A DNA stretch of 64,000 nt from Gnetum montanum (GCA_015680685.1 MNCI01022583.1:151528-215527); one strand, 5' to 3'. Positions 23,519 through 34,484 are shown, counted from the stretch's first letter. Notes: generated from the letters alone by a model not told the origin. A program made the numbers and translations.

Positions 23519-23520
23519 AG
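23519..23520 (+). other. Candidate splice acceptor before element B RT
   Basis: CTCTGTTTATTGGCAG precedes the RT ORF. Ogre elements have an intron between protease and RT, and this site has the right place and a pyrimidine-rich run. The matching donor after protease could not be assigned. Confidence 0.4.
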
Positions 23521-24796
23521 GAGCAAGCCCGATGGATTACCAGCATCTATTCACACCATTGACCATTGAGGAATCATATGGAAAGATCACAAGAGAAATC
23601 GACATAAATTCCATCAACCTAAGTCCATCAACAGATGACATAGTCATAGCTTCAACACAACAAACGTTAGACAACTACAAAAGTATGACTAAATCCCTCG
23701 ACATAGAAGTAGATAGCATCACTGAAGACCCCTTGATTGAAAACCCCATTGCTATGCCTAATGGTGAGGTTAAGGTATTAAAATTGAGTACACTATTGCA
23801 ACCTCAACTGGCCAAAGACATAGAACATGTGCTTCGAGACAACATAAAAGCATTTGCTTGGTCTTACACTGACATGCCTAAGTTAGATCCTCGAATCGTC
23901 CAGCACAATATTATATTTGATCCAAAGTTAAGGCCAGTGAAACAAAAAGTACAAAAGGTTAAGCCTAAGGTAGTGTTGGAAGTTCACAATGAGATCACCA
24001 AACTCTATCAAGCAAGTTTCATTCGGGCTGTTGACTATGCTGATTGGGTATCCAATATCGTTATTGTCCCGAAGAAGAACGGAAGCATTTGCCTATGCAT
24101 CGACTTCCGGGACCTCAACGTTGCAACCATAAAAGATGATTTCCCCCTACCTAGCATTTATCAACTTGTTGACTCAACCACCGGGCATGCCCTATTATCT
24201 TTTATGGATGGCTTCCAGGATATAACCAGATATGCATTAACCCGGAGCATCAGCTCCAGACTACCTTTATGACACCGTGGGGTACCTTTTGTTACACAAT
24301 GATGCCATTCAGTCTCAAGAATGCTGGGGCCATGTATCAAAGGGCAATGACATTTATTTTTAGTGATTACATACTACATTCACTCAATGATTATGTAGAT
24401 GACATCGCAATTAAATCGAAAACACCAGAGCAACACATCCAAGATTTAGATTTGATCCTAAAACGCTGCTTAAAATATGAACTTAGACTCAATCCAAAGA
24501 AATGTGTTTTCAGAGTAAAAATGGGCAAGATGCTAGGCTTTGTAGTATCAGAAACATGAATACGAGTGGACCCAGATAAGGTTAAAGCTATTATCAATCT
24601 AAAACCACCAAGCAACATTACTAAACTTCGGGGTCTACAAGGTAGATTACAGTTCATCAGGCGCTTCATAGAAAAATTAATGGACAAGTTGAAACCCATG
24701 AATCATTTGCCATGAAAGAATGTCCATTTTGAATGGACTCCACAATGCCAGGAAGCCTTCAACCACATTAAAATAGCACTGGCTCAGCTACCCATA
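23521..24796 (+). pseudogene. Element B reverse transcriptase (broken)
   Basis: RNA-dependent DNA polymerase of the element. The first ATG is at 23531 (MDYQHLFTP). Domain blocks are ADWVSNIVIVPKKNGSICLC, DFRDLNVATIKDDFPLP, the HALLSFMDGF block near 24205, TPWGTFCYTMMPFSLKNAGAMYQR (from 24270), the catalytic YVDD at 24392-24403, and LNPKKCVF. A 1-bp deletion near 24216 shifts the frame after DGF; adding one T restores the FSGYNQ wording. TGA at 24557-24559 stands where Gly (GIRVDP) is expected. A further TGA occurs near 24713. All polymerase motifs are otherwise intact. Confidence 0.88.
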
Positions 24797-25600
24797 GTGT
24801 ACCCTCCACAGAACAAGAAACCCTTCTACATCTATCTCGCTACGTCAGATTCATCCATTGCTTCTATGCTCTACCAGAAACGAGACGATGGGACTGAAGT
24901 CCCTGTTTATTATTTGAGCCATGCATTAGTGGCCCATGAAAAGAAGTACAACGAGGTAGAGAGGTCATGTTTAGCCCTTGTCTTTTTGCTAAAGAAATGG
25001 TGACATTACCTCTTCCATAACCAAGCCAACATAATCTGCAAAGATAATGTGCTCAGGGCCATCACCGGTAACATTTACGAGTCAAGCAGAATAGCGCGTT
25101 GGAAAGCCATAATAGCTGAATTCAACCTACATTACATCGCGTAGTCATCAGTCAAGGGTCAAGCCATAGCAAACCAACTGACTACATCACCAACACATGG
25201 TCAAGCAACAATAGAGCCAGAGTTTCCAGATGAACACATGAGCACTATAGACATAGTTCCCGATGAGTATGAAGCCGTTATGAACTTTGATGGAGCATCC
25301 ACCGCTCAAGGGGGGAGTGCTATCGCCACCATCGCCTATCCCTTTGGGGAGATCCGACCCTTTGCTTACCGCTTTAACTGTCATTGTACCAACAACATAG
25401 TAGAATACGAAGGTCTCCTTAGGGGCCTTACAGCAGCATTACCTTCCAACATCACATGACTTGTAGTCAGGGGAGACTCACAACTGGTTTTAAACCAAGT
25501 CACAGACATTTATACATGCAAAGCACAACATTTACAACCATACTGTGACTTAGCTAAACACTTACTGAAGCAATTCGAAAACATGGATGTGCAACATGTT
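24797..25600 (+). pseudogene. Element B dual RNase H: gypsy-type plus archaeal-type
   Basis: The first RNase H has FYIYLATSDSSIASMLYQ and YNEVERSCLALVFLLKKW, the standard gypsy tether domain in decayed form (the expected catalytic Asp in the first strand reads as Ala-Thr-Ser). A second RNase H follows at about 25240-25600: MNFDGASTAQGGSAIA, then TNNIVEYEGLLRGL, matching the archaeal-type RNase H (first Asp and the Glu of the AEYEAL block are both present). Having two RNase H domains is a hallmark of the Tat clade. A TGA after KKW near 25001 and a TGA near 25457 interrupt the frame. Confidence 0.82.
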
Positions 25601-27059
25601 TCCAGAAACGATAACACCATTGCAAACGCACTTGCCATGCTAGCTCTAAACATATCGCCTAACATGTTCCATATGTTTCCAACCTCTATAATCAGTTGTG
25701 CTAAACCCATAACTGATACTCTCGATGAATTACTAATTTCATCCATTAGTACAACACACACAATAAAATGGTATGACGACATAAAAGAGTACCTTCCACA
25801 TGGTGAAACACCGCAACATCTAATGAATGCTCAAAAGGATGCAGAACAAAAACATTCTCGACAATATGCACTGGTAGGGGACACATTGTATCGTAGATCC
25901 TACGAAGGCATACTGCTAACATGTGTTAGTAGCACTGATGCCCAAACCATCGTCAAGAAAGTACATGATGGACTATGCAGAGGACACATAGCACCTAAAC
26001 CAATGGCAATGAAAATAAGATGTTTGGGCTATTATTGGCCACACATGGAGTATGACTATCTCTCCAAGGCTAAAACGTGTGGTATCTGTCAAAAACATAG
26101 CAATCTGATACATGTTCCACCAAATGAGTTGCATACAACGCAAATCACCTGGCCCTTTCAAAAGTGGGGGTTAGACCTTATCAGACCAATAACACCCTCA
26201 TCTTCTGCAGGGCATAGCTTCATCATAACCGCGACAGAGTATTTCACGAAGTGGGTAGAAGCTGTTCCCCTTAGAAAAACCACATCCAAACACATATGCA
26301 ACTTCATTCTTGAAAACATTGTGACCCTTTTTGGCATCCCCATGACCATCATCACTGATAATGGGCCACAATCCAGCAGTGCCGAAACCAAAACTTTCTG
26401 TGAAAGCCTAGGGATTAAACATTCATTTTCATCCCCTTACTACCCTCAGAGCAATGGGCAAGCTGAGGCCACAAATAAAATCATCATTACAGTACTTAAA
26501 AAGATGCTTACTCAAAGCAAGAAAAGATGGCATGAGCAGCTAGTATACGCGCTGTGGGCTTATCATACTACGCATCGGACTTCTACAGGTAAAATGCCAT
26601 ATAGTCTTGTTTATGGTTCAGAATCTATTTTACCCTTGGAGCTACAAGTACCTTCTTTAAGGATCACACTCTCCGGACTCCTCGACGAAAGGCAAAACAA
26701 TGACCTACGCATTATTGATTTGGACTCGGTGGAGGAGGAACATATACATGTGCTCGATCAGATTGAGTGGTACCAAAAGCGATAGCGACAACGCCATAAA
26801 CATGATGTTCATAAGTGCCCTATCAAGGAGGGTGACCTTGTACTTAAAGCCGTTCAGGAACACTCGAAGAAATTCTCAGCCAATTGGGAAGGGTCCTACT
26901 TGGTCACCAAAGCGTACNGAGAAATTCTCAGCCAATTGAGAAGGGTCCTACTTGGTCACCAAAGCGTACAACAACGGAGCATTCAAATTAGCTGACATGG
27001 AAGGGAATGAGCTTGCAAATCTGACCAATCATTTGTTCTTGAAATCGTTTCATGTTTAA
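25601..27059 (+). pseudogene. Element B integrase (broken near the C-terminus)
   Basis: Catalyses insertion of the cDNA. The HHCC finger has HDGLCRGH near 25960 and CGICQKH near 26080. The DDE core has WGLDLI near 26165 (D), ITDNGPQ near 26350 (D) and SNGQAEATNK near 26450 (E), with usual spacing. A stop at 26783-26785 (TAG, where CAG fits) is followed by HKCPIKEGDLVLKAV and NWEGSYLVTKAY, the usual integrase tail, broken by the artefact at 26918. The ORF would end at 27057-27059 (SFHV-stop). The core from 25583 to 26785 is one 400-codon open frame, the best preserved protein in the window. Confidence 0.88.
26869..26969. other. Assembly artefact: second 49-bp duplication round an N
   Basis: 26869-26917 and 26921-26969 match with one difference, with N at 26918. 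The duplicate repeats part of the integrase tail in protein terms. Same length as the artefact at 12470. Confidence 0.85.
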
Positions 27060-27074
27060 TCATGGATTCAGGTA

Positions 27075-27450
27075 TGCGCATGTCCTGGCATCATGACGAT
27101 AAACTGATACCATAGCTTGTCCTGGCATCATGACAATAAACTGATACCATAGCTCGTCCTGGCATCATGACAATAAACTGATACCATAGCTCATCCTGGC
27201 ATCATGACGATAAACTGATACCATAGAATGTATGCAATGACAATAAACTAGCACCCATCTGGTATGACAGTAAACTGCCACAGTCACATTCGCCAAAGTC
27301 CGCTAAGACTATAAACTGGTTTGCCTCTCCACGGTCCGCCAAGACTAGAAACTAGCAATGTACCGTCCGCCATGACGCTAAATGGGTAATGTCCAAAGGG
27401 TCATGACATAAAACTAACCCATAATGGTCTGCTATGATTATAAACTGGAA
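27075..27450 (+). repeat. TAAACT-ended repeats after integrase
   Basis: Four close units of 41-42 bp (TCCTGGCATCATGACGATAAACTGATACC...) from about 27088 to 27225. About seven looser units follow, some with GTCCGCTAAGACTATAAACT and GTCCGCCAAGACTAG forms. The looser ones match the array after protease. Confidence 0.75.
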
Positions 27451-28487
27451 ATTTCATCTCTAGCCTCCCGATCTGTGGCTACATTCAAACTTCATCAGAG
27501 CCGCTGCATCAGCCGATCCTGACAACATTGCTGTTGTTCATATACAGTGCCTGAAATTTCATCTGTCACCTTAATTTCATCAGTAGTTGTTCAAGTCTAA
27601 GATTATTTACTCACTCATGGTTTTCTTTTCTTCTTGGAGTTGTCTTTGCAAGATGACACTCAGAGGTGTTCATACAAGAATGCACTTCATCACAGCAGCG
27701 AGGTAAGACATTGTTCATAACACACGTGACAAGACTAATCAAGCCATTTACTAGTACATCTCCCATTACATATCCCACCTATCCCTCAACATCTTCCACT
27801 TAGATACATCCTGGATACACCCAGTACAGCCTGAAACATTGAACACACTATCGCACACTGCACCACTCTTAAGCAGTTGCAACCCACAACATGGCATCTG
27901 AGCATGCGCATAAGATCAAAAAAAAGAGAAAAAATGCTCATATAAGCCCTTCCCATATAAGCCCTTGGCGGGAAGGCAGTTGCCTTGAAAGCAAACACTC
28001 ATGTCTAAAATGATCAAGTAACATCTCGTTGCATGGCTTTGGCTCTCCGCGAACAGGTTCCCTCTACACACTAAAAAAAGGCCCTGTTCCTCCAAAGAAC
28101 GTAACACATCATCACGTGGCTTTGGTTGTGCCAACAAATCCTCTTAAACACCAAGTAAGAGTCTTGTGCCACCAAACGACATACACATTATGTTTTGATC
28201 CCAAATCTGCTAAAAAATGGCTAAAAAATAGTTGTTGACAAAGATAAGCATGAATCGCACATGTACCCGGATATCCTCTTCACCATGCACAAGCCCTTGA
28301 TCAGTTACCAATCCCTACAGTTCCCATTTCCCTATCCAATACAAATTTCATTTCCCTAATCCTATGTACTATTAAACATGGTACAATGACGTCTAGCCAG
28401 GTACCAAAGGACAATGTCTCTATCAAGTTACTTGTGGTGTTTTGTACTTCTTTGTCGACGCTTCTCGGGTTGATTCCTCCAAACGTC
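27451..28487 (+). other. Element B 3' spacer, no gene seen
   Basis: Between pol and the 3' LTR. All frames are short and unrecognised. A 16-bp direct repeat ATATAAGCCCTTCCC/ATATAAGCCCTTGGC is at 27938-27968. A conserved-looking stretch TCGGGTTGATTCCTCC lies just before the PPT. Confidence 0.5.
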
Positions 28488-28503
28488 AACAAAGAGGGGT
28501 CAA
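28488..28503 (+). other. Polypurine tract of element B
   Basis: AACAAAGAGGGGTCAA ends directly at the 3' LTR start. This purine run primes plus-strand DNA synthesis. Confidence 0.7.
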
Positions 28504-29993
28504 TGAAACACCACAAAATTCTAAGCTTAGTACTTCTCCAACAAGAATTGAGCTAAGTCATGACGCTTCCTAGCATGACTAAAGCTTGAGGGCCCCACAG
28601 ACAACTTCAAGCAGAGTCGAACTCAACAAGAAATAATTCCCTAGGACCCGTAGATGACCACGGTGACATCTAGTATCAAACATAGTAACTTTGGAGCTTA
28701 AGATACTTAATTTTCACTAAGTATGTAGTATGCAGCATGCATTCCCAGCGTATATGCCCAACGTGCATTCCCAACGTACATTCCCAGCATATACGCCCAG
28801 CGTACATGCTCAATGTACACGCCTCACATATACGCTCGGCATGTATGACTGACGTGTACACCCAGCATGCAATCCCAAAGATGACATGGAAACAGCACTT
28901 CATAGTAAGATTTTGTACAAAGCATCAACTCACAGGAACAAAGCAATTATCAAGTGTCATCATGGGCTCCAGAAAGTCGAATTTTGGTCTCAACATCACG
29001 CACTTTGGAGTTCATACGCTAAGCATGTACATCCTGCATGCCTAGCATATACGCCCAGCGTATACGCTCAGCATGTACAATGTGTACGCCCAGTGTTTAG
29101 CACAACGTATACCAATCAAAGCTCTCCAGAATTGTGTCAGATCAAGATCAACCAAGCTGAACATCCATAGGCAACATTCTCATGACATCCGAATTCAAAT
29201 CTGAAGGCCAAACAACTTCTTTTGTTTTGATCAAGTCTGTACGCCGAGTTCACACACCCAACGTGTATACGCTGGCGTGCAGCACGCTGTACACTTGTAA
29301 AATTTCATTCTTTCGCACTTGGTCAATGCACCACATGTCACCCGAATCGAGAGTCCAGCACTCCATAGCCAATCATCCCCTCTCGGATCCGAGTCTAATG
29401 TCTAAACTTGTATAAAAACCCCAATTTTTCACTAGATCGAGGTTGGCAATTTTAGAGTAAACCAAAGACAAAAAAAGAACTAGAGACATTGAAAAATCAA
29501 AGCAAAAAAACACCTATACACTGGACCTCAACCCTGCACGCTGAGCATACAACCTTCATGCTGTGCCTACAGGTCAAACCAGAACATCATCATCCCTCCG
29601 CATCCATCGGGGCTCATCGTCCGCCTTGTGTCAGATTCACAACTGCGTTAGACCGGTGCATTGTACCTTTCCTCTTTGCAATAATATTGCCACATTTCTT
29701 TTGCTAAGATTTGTTATAGTTTTTCATTCATTATAGTATACTTATCGTTTACATTCCTGTATGTTTACACTCCATTTGATATTAGTTACACCATTTACGT
29801 ATAACCTAGCGTACAGTATAACGGTGTACGTTTGGGGAAATCCCTGTCTGATCTGCGTGCAGACCATTCAAGGTGCTCTGCCTTCGTTAATTCCAGCTCA
29901 CCCTCAAGCGAAGGTAGGGTCTTCTGTGCTTGTCCAGGGATCTCCTAGTTTCTGTTTCATTCCAACCAGGGACTGACGATTTTGGACAGTACA
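28504..29993 (+). repeat. 3' LTR of element B
   Basis: Homologous to 11052-12651, followed at once by the AGTAC duplication. It lacks the false 49-bp repeat and has a shorter 13-bp array. Differences from the 5' copy are mostly C/T and G/A. Confidence 0.9.
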
Positions 29994-29998
29994 AGTAC

Positions 29999-31940
29999 CA
30001 ATACTACCTCTATTGGTGGACAACCCTACTCATTATTTTAGATCTCCTCCTTCCAACTCATTCATGGGGGAGATGGCCACCAATGCTAACCATTCTAAGC
30101 CCTCAATTCTTTTTGTATTTTTTTTACACATTTTTCAAATTTACTTATTTTTTTTACACCATAGTTCACAATTTTACTATCTCTTTATTGATTTACTTTG
30201 ATTCATCTTACAATAAGTGCTCATGATGGTGGATTGTATCATATTAATGTTGATTGCTAATGTTTGATTTTTTCCTTTGATTCTCAATGTTGATATTAAG
30301 ATATGATTCTTCTGATAAAATAGGCAATGAGTCCACACCATCCATTCCTTTGTTCAACTCTATGGTCTCCCTTAGTTCTAGAACTATACTATCACTTTTT
30401 CTAAATAAACTTATTAATGAATTGGTGGCTTAGTTCTCTACAAACCAAGGAAGAACACAATGGATGAAAAGGGTGTGACTTCAAGGGAATCTGATGCACA
30501 TGTGTTGGCTATTCTCTTGGGTACTTGGATACTTTTCATGGGTTTTTCACCATTATACCATTGATCAAATATCAGGAAGCTAAGTGAATAAAAATAATTC
30601 TTTGCATAGTATGGTTCTCATGTAAAAAACCAAAAAAAAAAGTGAGAATTCAAAGCATACCCCTTAGACATAATAAAGAAATCTGGGCTACCAACACTAG
30701 TTATGGCACAAGAAAGACATGTTAGCCATGCCTGAAGGTTTCATCTAACTAAGGCCCTTTCTCGCTTCCTACTTCTTCATCTCGCTCTCCTTGGAATGGT
30801 GGTGACTCTTTGGGGAAGCATTCTTGTTGCTTCAAGGGGATGTATTGGCCAAGTGTATTGATGCAAGGTCACTGAATGTGGTTGGTTTGAGTCTGGATTT
30901 GGAATGAGTTCTACTCAGTCACCTTAACCATCAAATACACAAGGGACTTTATGCAAACCTTTCTCTTTGGATTCCATTCCATTTTCTATTTTTCATCTTT
31001 CTTCCCATTTTCCACCTCATTGCTGATTTTATGATTAGTCTATGTTTTGGTTGATGCATTGTTATTCTTTGGTAAATTCTTGTGGGTCAGTCTTTAACCA
31101 TTATTTCCATATGTCATTCCTAGAGCCTACGGACTCTTTGGTTTGTGGGTTTGTCAAGGCATAAAGGGCATGCACCTACTTTGGGGAGGACCCATTAACA
31201 TTCCTTTATGGTGCAATTGTTAAATTATTCTCCTTAAGCATTTCTTGCAATCAAAAATTTCTCATTTCATCCCCATCCATGACATCCATTTTATTGGCAT
31301 CGCCATTGTTATTTTTTCCAGTTTTCTTATTCCCTATACTTTTCCATCCTATTACTACTAGAGGTTCACTCTTAGTCATGGGGACCCTATCACAATTTTT
31401 CCATTCTACTACTTATGACACCCCTACATCTTGGGTAGTTATCAGTGATAAACCTCTAACCTAGTTTCTACCATAACCACAACCCAGCTAATGAGATTTA
31501 TATCAAGGCAAGGTATCAATTGCATTATGGTTTACTTATCCTTGCTCATTCGTAACTATGTTGTGTGTTTAGATGGCGATTACATAAACTATGGACTAGG
31601 ATAGAAGGAAGAACTTGGGATGGACTAGAGCTAGAGTGTTTATGCTAAGAACAAGTTTGGTCACATGGCTATGGATAAAATAATGGAAGACACAATCACA
31701 ATGTCAGCAGCAACATGCCTCATTTTCTTTACTCTTTGTTCAAGCTATCGGATGAGGATCTGGATGTCATCTATGTACAGTGTTCACCACAAAGGGCGTG
31801 AACAACAATGTTGTAATATGTTTTTCAATCCATTCACTAAGCACTTTGAGTATTTTATTCCCTGTCACTGTCAGTTCTCCTTTAGTTAATAATCCCATAC
31901 CTTCCCATTATTTTGTAATGAACTCGAGGGCAAGTTTTCA
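29999..31940 (+). other. Element A 3' internal region, no ORF
   Basis: It continues the A integrase ORF for about 15 codons to a stop, then shows only short frames. Athila elements often carry an extra 3' ORF here, but none is readable in this copy. An AT-rich run is at 30110-30180. Confidence 0.6.
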
Positions 31941-31956
31941 TTCAGTCATGGGGGTA
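31941..31956 (+). other. Polypurine-tract region of element A
   Basis: The stretch TTCAGTCATGGGGGTA ends at the 3' LTR start. C and D carry the same conserved block on the minus strand next to their 3' LTRs, including the AACTCATCCTTGAG-type sequence beside it. Confidence 0.6.
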
Positions 31957-32779
31957 TGATGAGTCATGATATCGCATTTGCAATATCGTGTACGTGATAT
32001 CGAAGCCTTCCACATGATATCGTGTACATGATATCACAACCTACCTCATTTCCTATAAATAAGAGGTGGGCGCACTTGGTTTGCATAGTTAGTCTTAGTT
32101 TGTTACCCAAACTCTTACGTTTTTCCTTTTCCAGAGATAGAATTATTTCTGAGCGCCCACAGTAGGAGTCATAAAGTGAATGGACCTTTCTTTGAGCATT
32201 GTGTACCTAAGAACACCTTGTGCATGGCAATAAAGATGAACTTTGTGATAAACCTTGTAGTATTCAGAATAGATTAATTAATGTTAATTACTATTACTTA
32301 ATTCTTTCCTTAGTTAATTAATGTTCTCTCTCTCACCCTACAACTCTCCTAAGTAAGCACACTCGGTACAATCACTTCGAGCATGTGTGTAATGCTTGGT
32401 AACCCAGTAACAATTAGCGTTTGGTAATCCCAGTAGTGTTGCACTGGTTCAAGATGTGTACAACAAGTGAGAATGGATGTTGATGTTAGGACTATTTAAA
32501 GCATAGTTGAGTAGTTAAATCAAAATTAGTTACTTAGTTATCTCTCTTCTCCCTTTGTAGCACTAGGACACAAAAACATAAAAACTATAAAAATCATGTA
32601 CCTCAAGTTTACTTAACCATACAATCGTGCCATACAAGTAAGCTTGGGAAGACAACAATTGATCAATCCATCCTTTTTCCACAAAGGTGCATAAGCACTT
32701 AGTCCTTGGAATTCAACTAGATCATGCATGGACGCTCGTATTCGTATGTTTGAGTGTAGGGATACCTCGCCACTCATCA
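31957..32779 (+). repeat. 3' LTR of element A
   Basis: It starts TGATGAGTCATGATATCG and ends CACTCATCA. It carries several GATATC/GATATCG palindromes in the first 80 bases, TATAAATA at 32054-32061 and AATAAA at 32229. It is followed by TAATC (target duplication) and then LTR1 sequence. Confidence 0.85.
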
Positions 32780-33310
32780 TAATCCATACACTATACTTTC
32801 GGCCATAGGAATGGATCGAAAACACTTTGTAATGCTCCAGAGAGTGTATGGAATCATAACAGACATAGGAATAATGAATTCCAACGTTATAAATGCCAAA
32901 CTCATCATATTTTTTAAGATCCTTATCTTTTGGAACAAAATTTTTGGTAGATCTTCTTGTAGCACATAGAAGAGCATTTCCTAGCAAAAAGGGAGACCTA
33001 TTTTAGCAAAGAATGAAGGAATTATTGTAGATCTTTGTAGCCTTGCATAGCCTTTAGAGTGTAGATCAAGTTGATAGACAAGTGTAGTCAAGTGTAGAAC
33101 ACAACCTACCTCCTACATCAATATCAAGAGATATTCCTTGTGTTTGTAGGCTTTAAAACCTTCTGATATGTACTCTCTAAACTTACTTTGCTTAAATATT
33201 TTTATATTATTTAATATGAAGTTTTGTAGTTTTTTTTGCCTTATTTTCTTTGTACATTTTATGCATATTTCTCCATTCTCAATAATAGATTCCTTATGTT
33301 CTTAGATGAT
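32780..33310 (+). repeat. Tat-type LTR1, right part
   Basis: This continues the LTR broken at 4029. It aligns with the second half of the F LTR (about 33870-34350): an AGGGAGAC block, AGAACACA-CCTAC, and ATAGATTCCTTATGTTCTTAGATGAT against ATAGATCATTAAGTTCCTAGGTGAT. About 110 terminal bases of the LTR are missing where the F LTR begins. A short minus ORF at 32613-32987 spans the A/LTR1 boundary and is not a gene. Confidence 0.55.
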
Positions 33311-34459
33311 TGAAACACCCTCAAAGAAAATTCATTTTATAATCCATAGCCAAAATTCTTTATAATTTGGTGGAAAAATAAAAGTAGATTCAATTGCCTT
33401 ACTTTTCCCAAAATCTTGAATTATGTCCCTATATTACTAGAGTTTAACGAAGGTTTATATATAAAATATGAGATGTGCAACCTATATGCTATAGATCTCA
33501 TATATTTTGGCTTATAGAGGTCAAAAAATGCTTCACAAGCTATCAATGCCTTATCTTCTAGCCTACAAAAGCTACAAAGTCCATGTATGCTAGCTTGAGA
33601 GGGTTAAAAGTGCTTCAAAAGGTACAACAATTTGGTAGCTTAGCCTTGTATATTAAGCATTATAGTTCCATAGACTAGATAGCCTAGAAAGATAGTGTAC
33701 AAAAGTTGGGTTTTAATCCTGTACATTGAACATGGAAGTTTTGTATGCTAGGTAGCATACAAAGGCAATATACATAGAGCAAAAAATTGGAGAAAAATGT
33801 TCATATACTACATGAAGATATCTCAAGTATGATAAAATTTGTCAAACATTTGTAGGAATCTCGGTAGAAATAATTAGTGATGAAATAGGGAGACAAGGCT
33901 TATTTAAACAATGATCTATCTTATTGAAAGGACTTTTGCACATTTTGCATCTATGCAAAACTTGAGACTTTTAGGCAATGTAGACATCCAACATTCCACG
34001 ATGACCATCATTATTTTTTTCTTAGTGTAGATTATAGTAGTAGAGAAAACCAATGGTGAGCTTGAAGGGTGGATTATACAAAATCCTTAGAGGTAGATCC
34101 AACTATAGAACACATCCTACTAGCTATATCAGGTTCTAAGCATTCTTCCTTGATCTCTTGGACATCAAAATCTAAAAACTAGTATTCTCTAAAACTTTTC
34201 ACTATAAATTTTATATCAATTTAATATAAGTTTACAATTTCATTCATTTTCCAGATTTTACTTTACATTTCTTTGCACTTATATCATACACTTACAATCT
34301 TTATTTTACATTTTGGTAATAGATCATTAAGTTCCTAGGTGATTGACACAACTATCTAGGATGCTTTAGATCCTTTTGTAAGGCTCATGAATATGAAGTT
34401 AAAATTGTTTCTGCTATGAAATTTTTGGATCTCTAGCATCAAAATTTTCAAGTGTTACA
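33311..34459 (+). repeat. 5' LTR of element F
   Basis: It starts TGAAACACCC, like the B LTR (TGAAACACCA), and ends GTGTTACA, like B (CAGTACA), six bases before the PBS. The middle has many TATGCT/AGCATAC words, seemingly decayed TACGCT. It is about 1.15 kb. Confidence 0.6.
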
Positions 34460-34465
34460 GTTTTC

Positions 34466-34484
34466 TAGTGCTAGAAGGAGGACC
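34466..34484 (+). other. Primer binding site of element F
   Basis: TAGTGCTAGAAGGAGGACC, matching 16 of 19 bases of the B site. The following bases (TCC...ACT) also align with B's leader. Confidence 0.6.

Larger units (their letters stand above)
11052..29993 (+). mobile_element. Element B: 18.9-kb Tat/Ogre-like Ty3/gypsy retrotransposon with antisense gene
   Basis: It is bounded by LTRs of about 1.6 and 1.5 kb that start TGAAACACC and end CAGTACA. AGTAC is duplicated exactly at 11047-11051 and 29994-29998. The order is LTR, PBS, minisatellite, long Gln/Pro-rich gag N-terminus, gag, protease, antisense gene with arrays, RT, RNase H, a second archaeal-type RNase H, integrase, spacer, PPT, LTR. 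The double RNase H, great length, extra N-terminal ORF and split between protease and RT place it in the Tat clade near Ogre. The first 235 bases of the two LTRs differ at about 19 positions by hand count, mostly transitions, so it is not a recent insertion. Confidence 0.9.
4030..32779 (+). mobile_element. Element A: Athila-lineage Ty3/gypsy LTR retrotransposon, with element B nested inside
   Basis: It has two LTRs in direct orientation, a tRNA-Asp-type PBS after the first and a G-rich tract before the second. Gag, protease, RT, RNase H and integrase lie between them in gypsy order. Flanking pentamers are TAATA (4025-4029) and TAATC (32780-32784), a target duplication with one change. Without B the element is about 9.8 kb. 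The pol wording (FMDDFS, GIVLGHKIS, SFLGHAGYY, FDIWGIDFMG) is typical of the Athila lineage. Stops and frameshifts in every domain show it is dead. It sits inside LTR1 of a Tat-type element. Confidence 0.85.

Noticed and set aside
32613-32987. 124-codon minus frame
   Set aside because: Spans the border of the A 3' LTR and LTR1; cannot be an ancestral gene.
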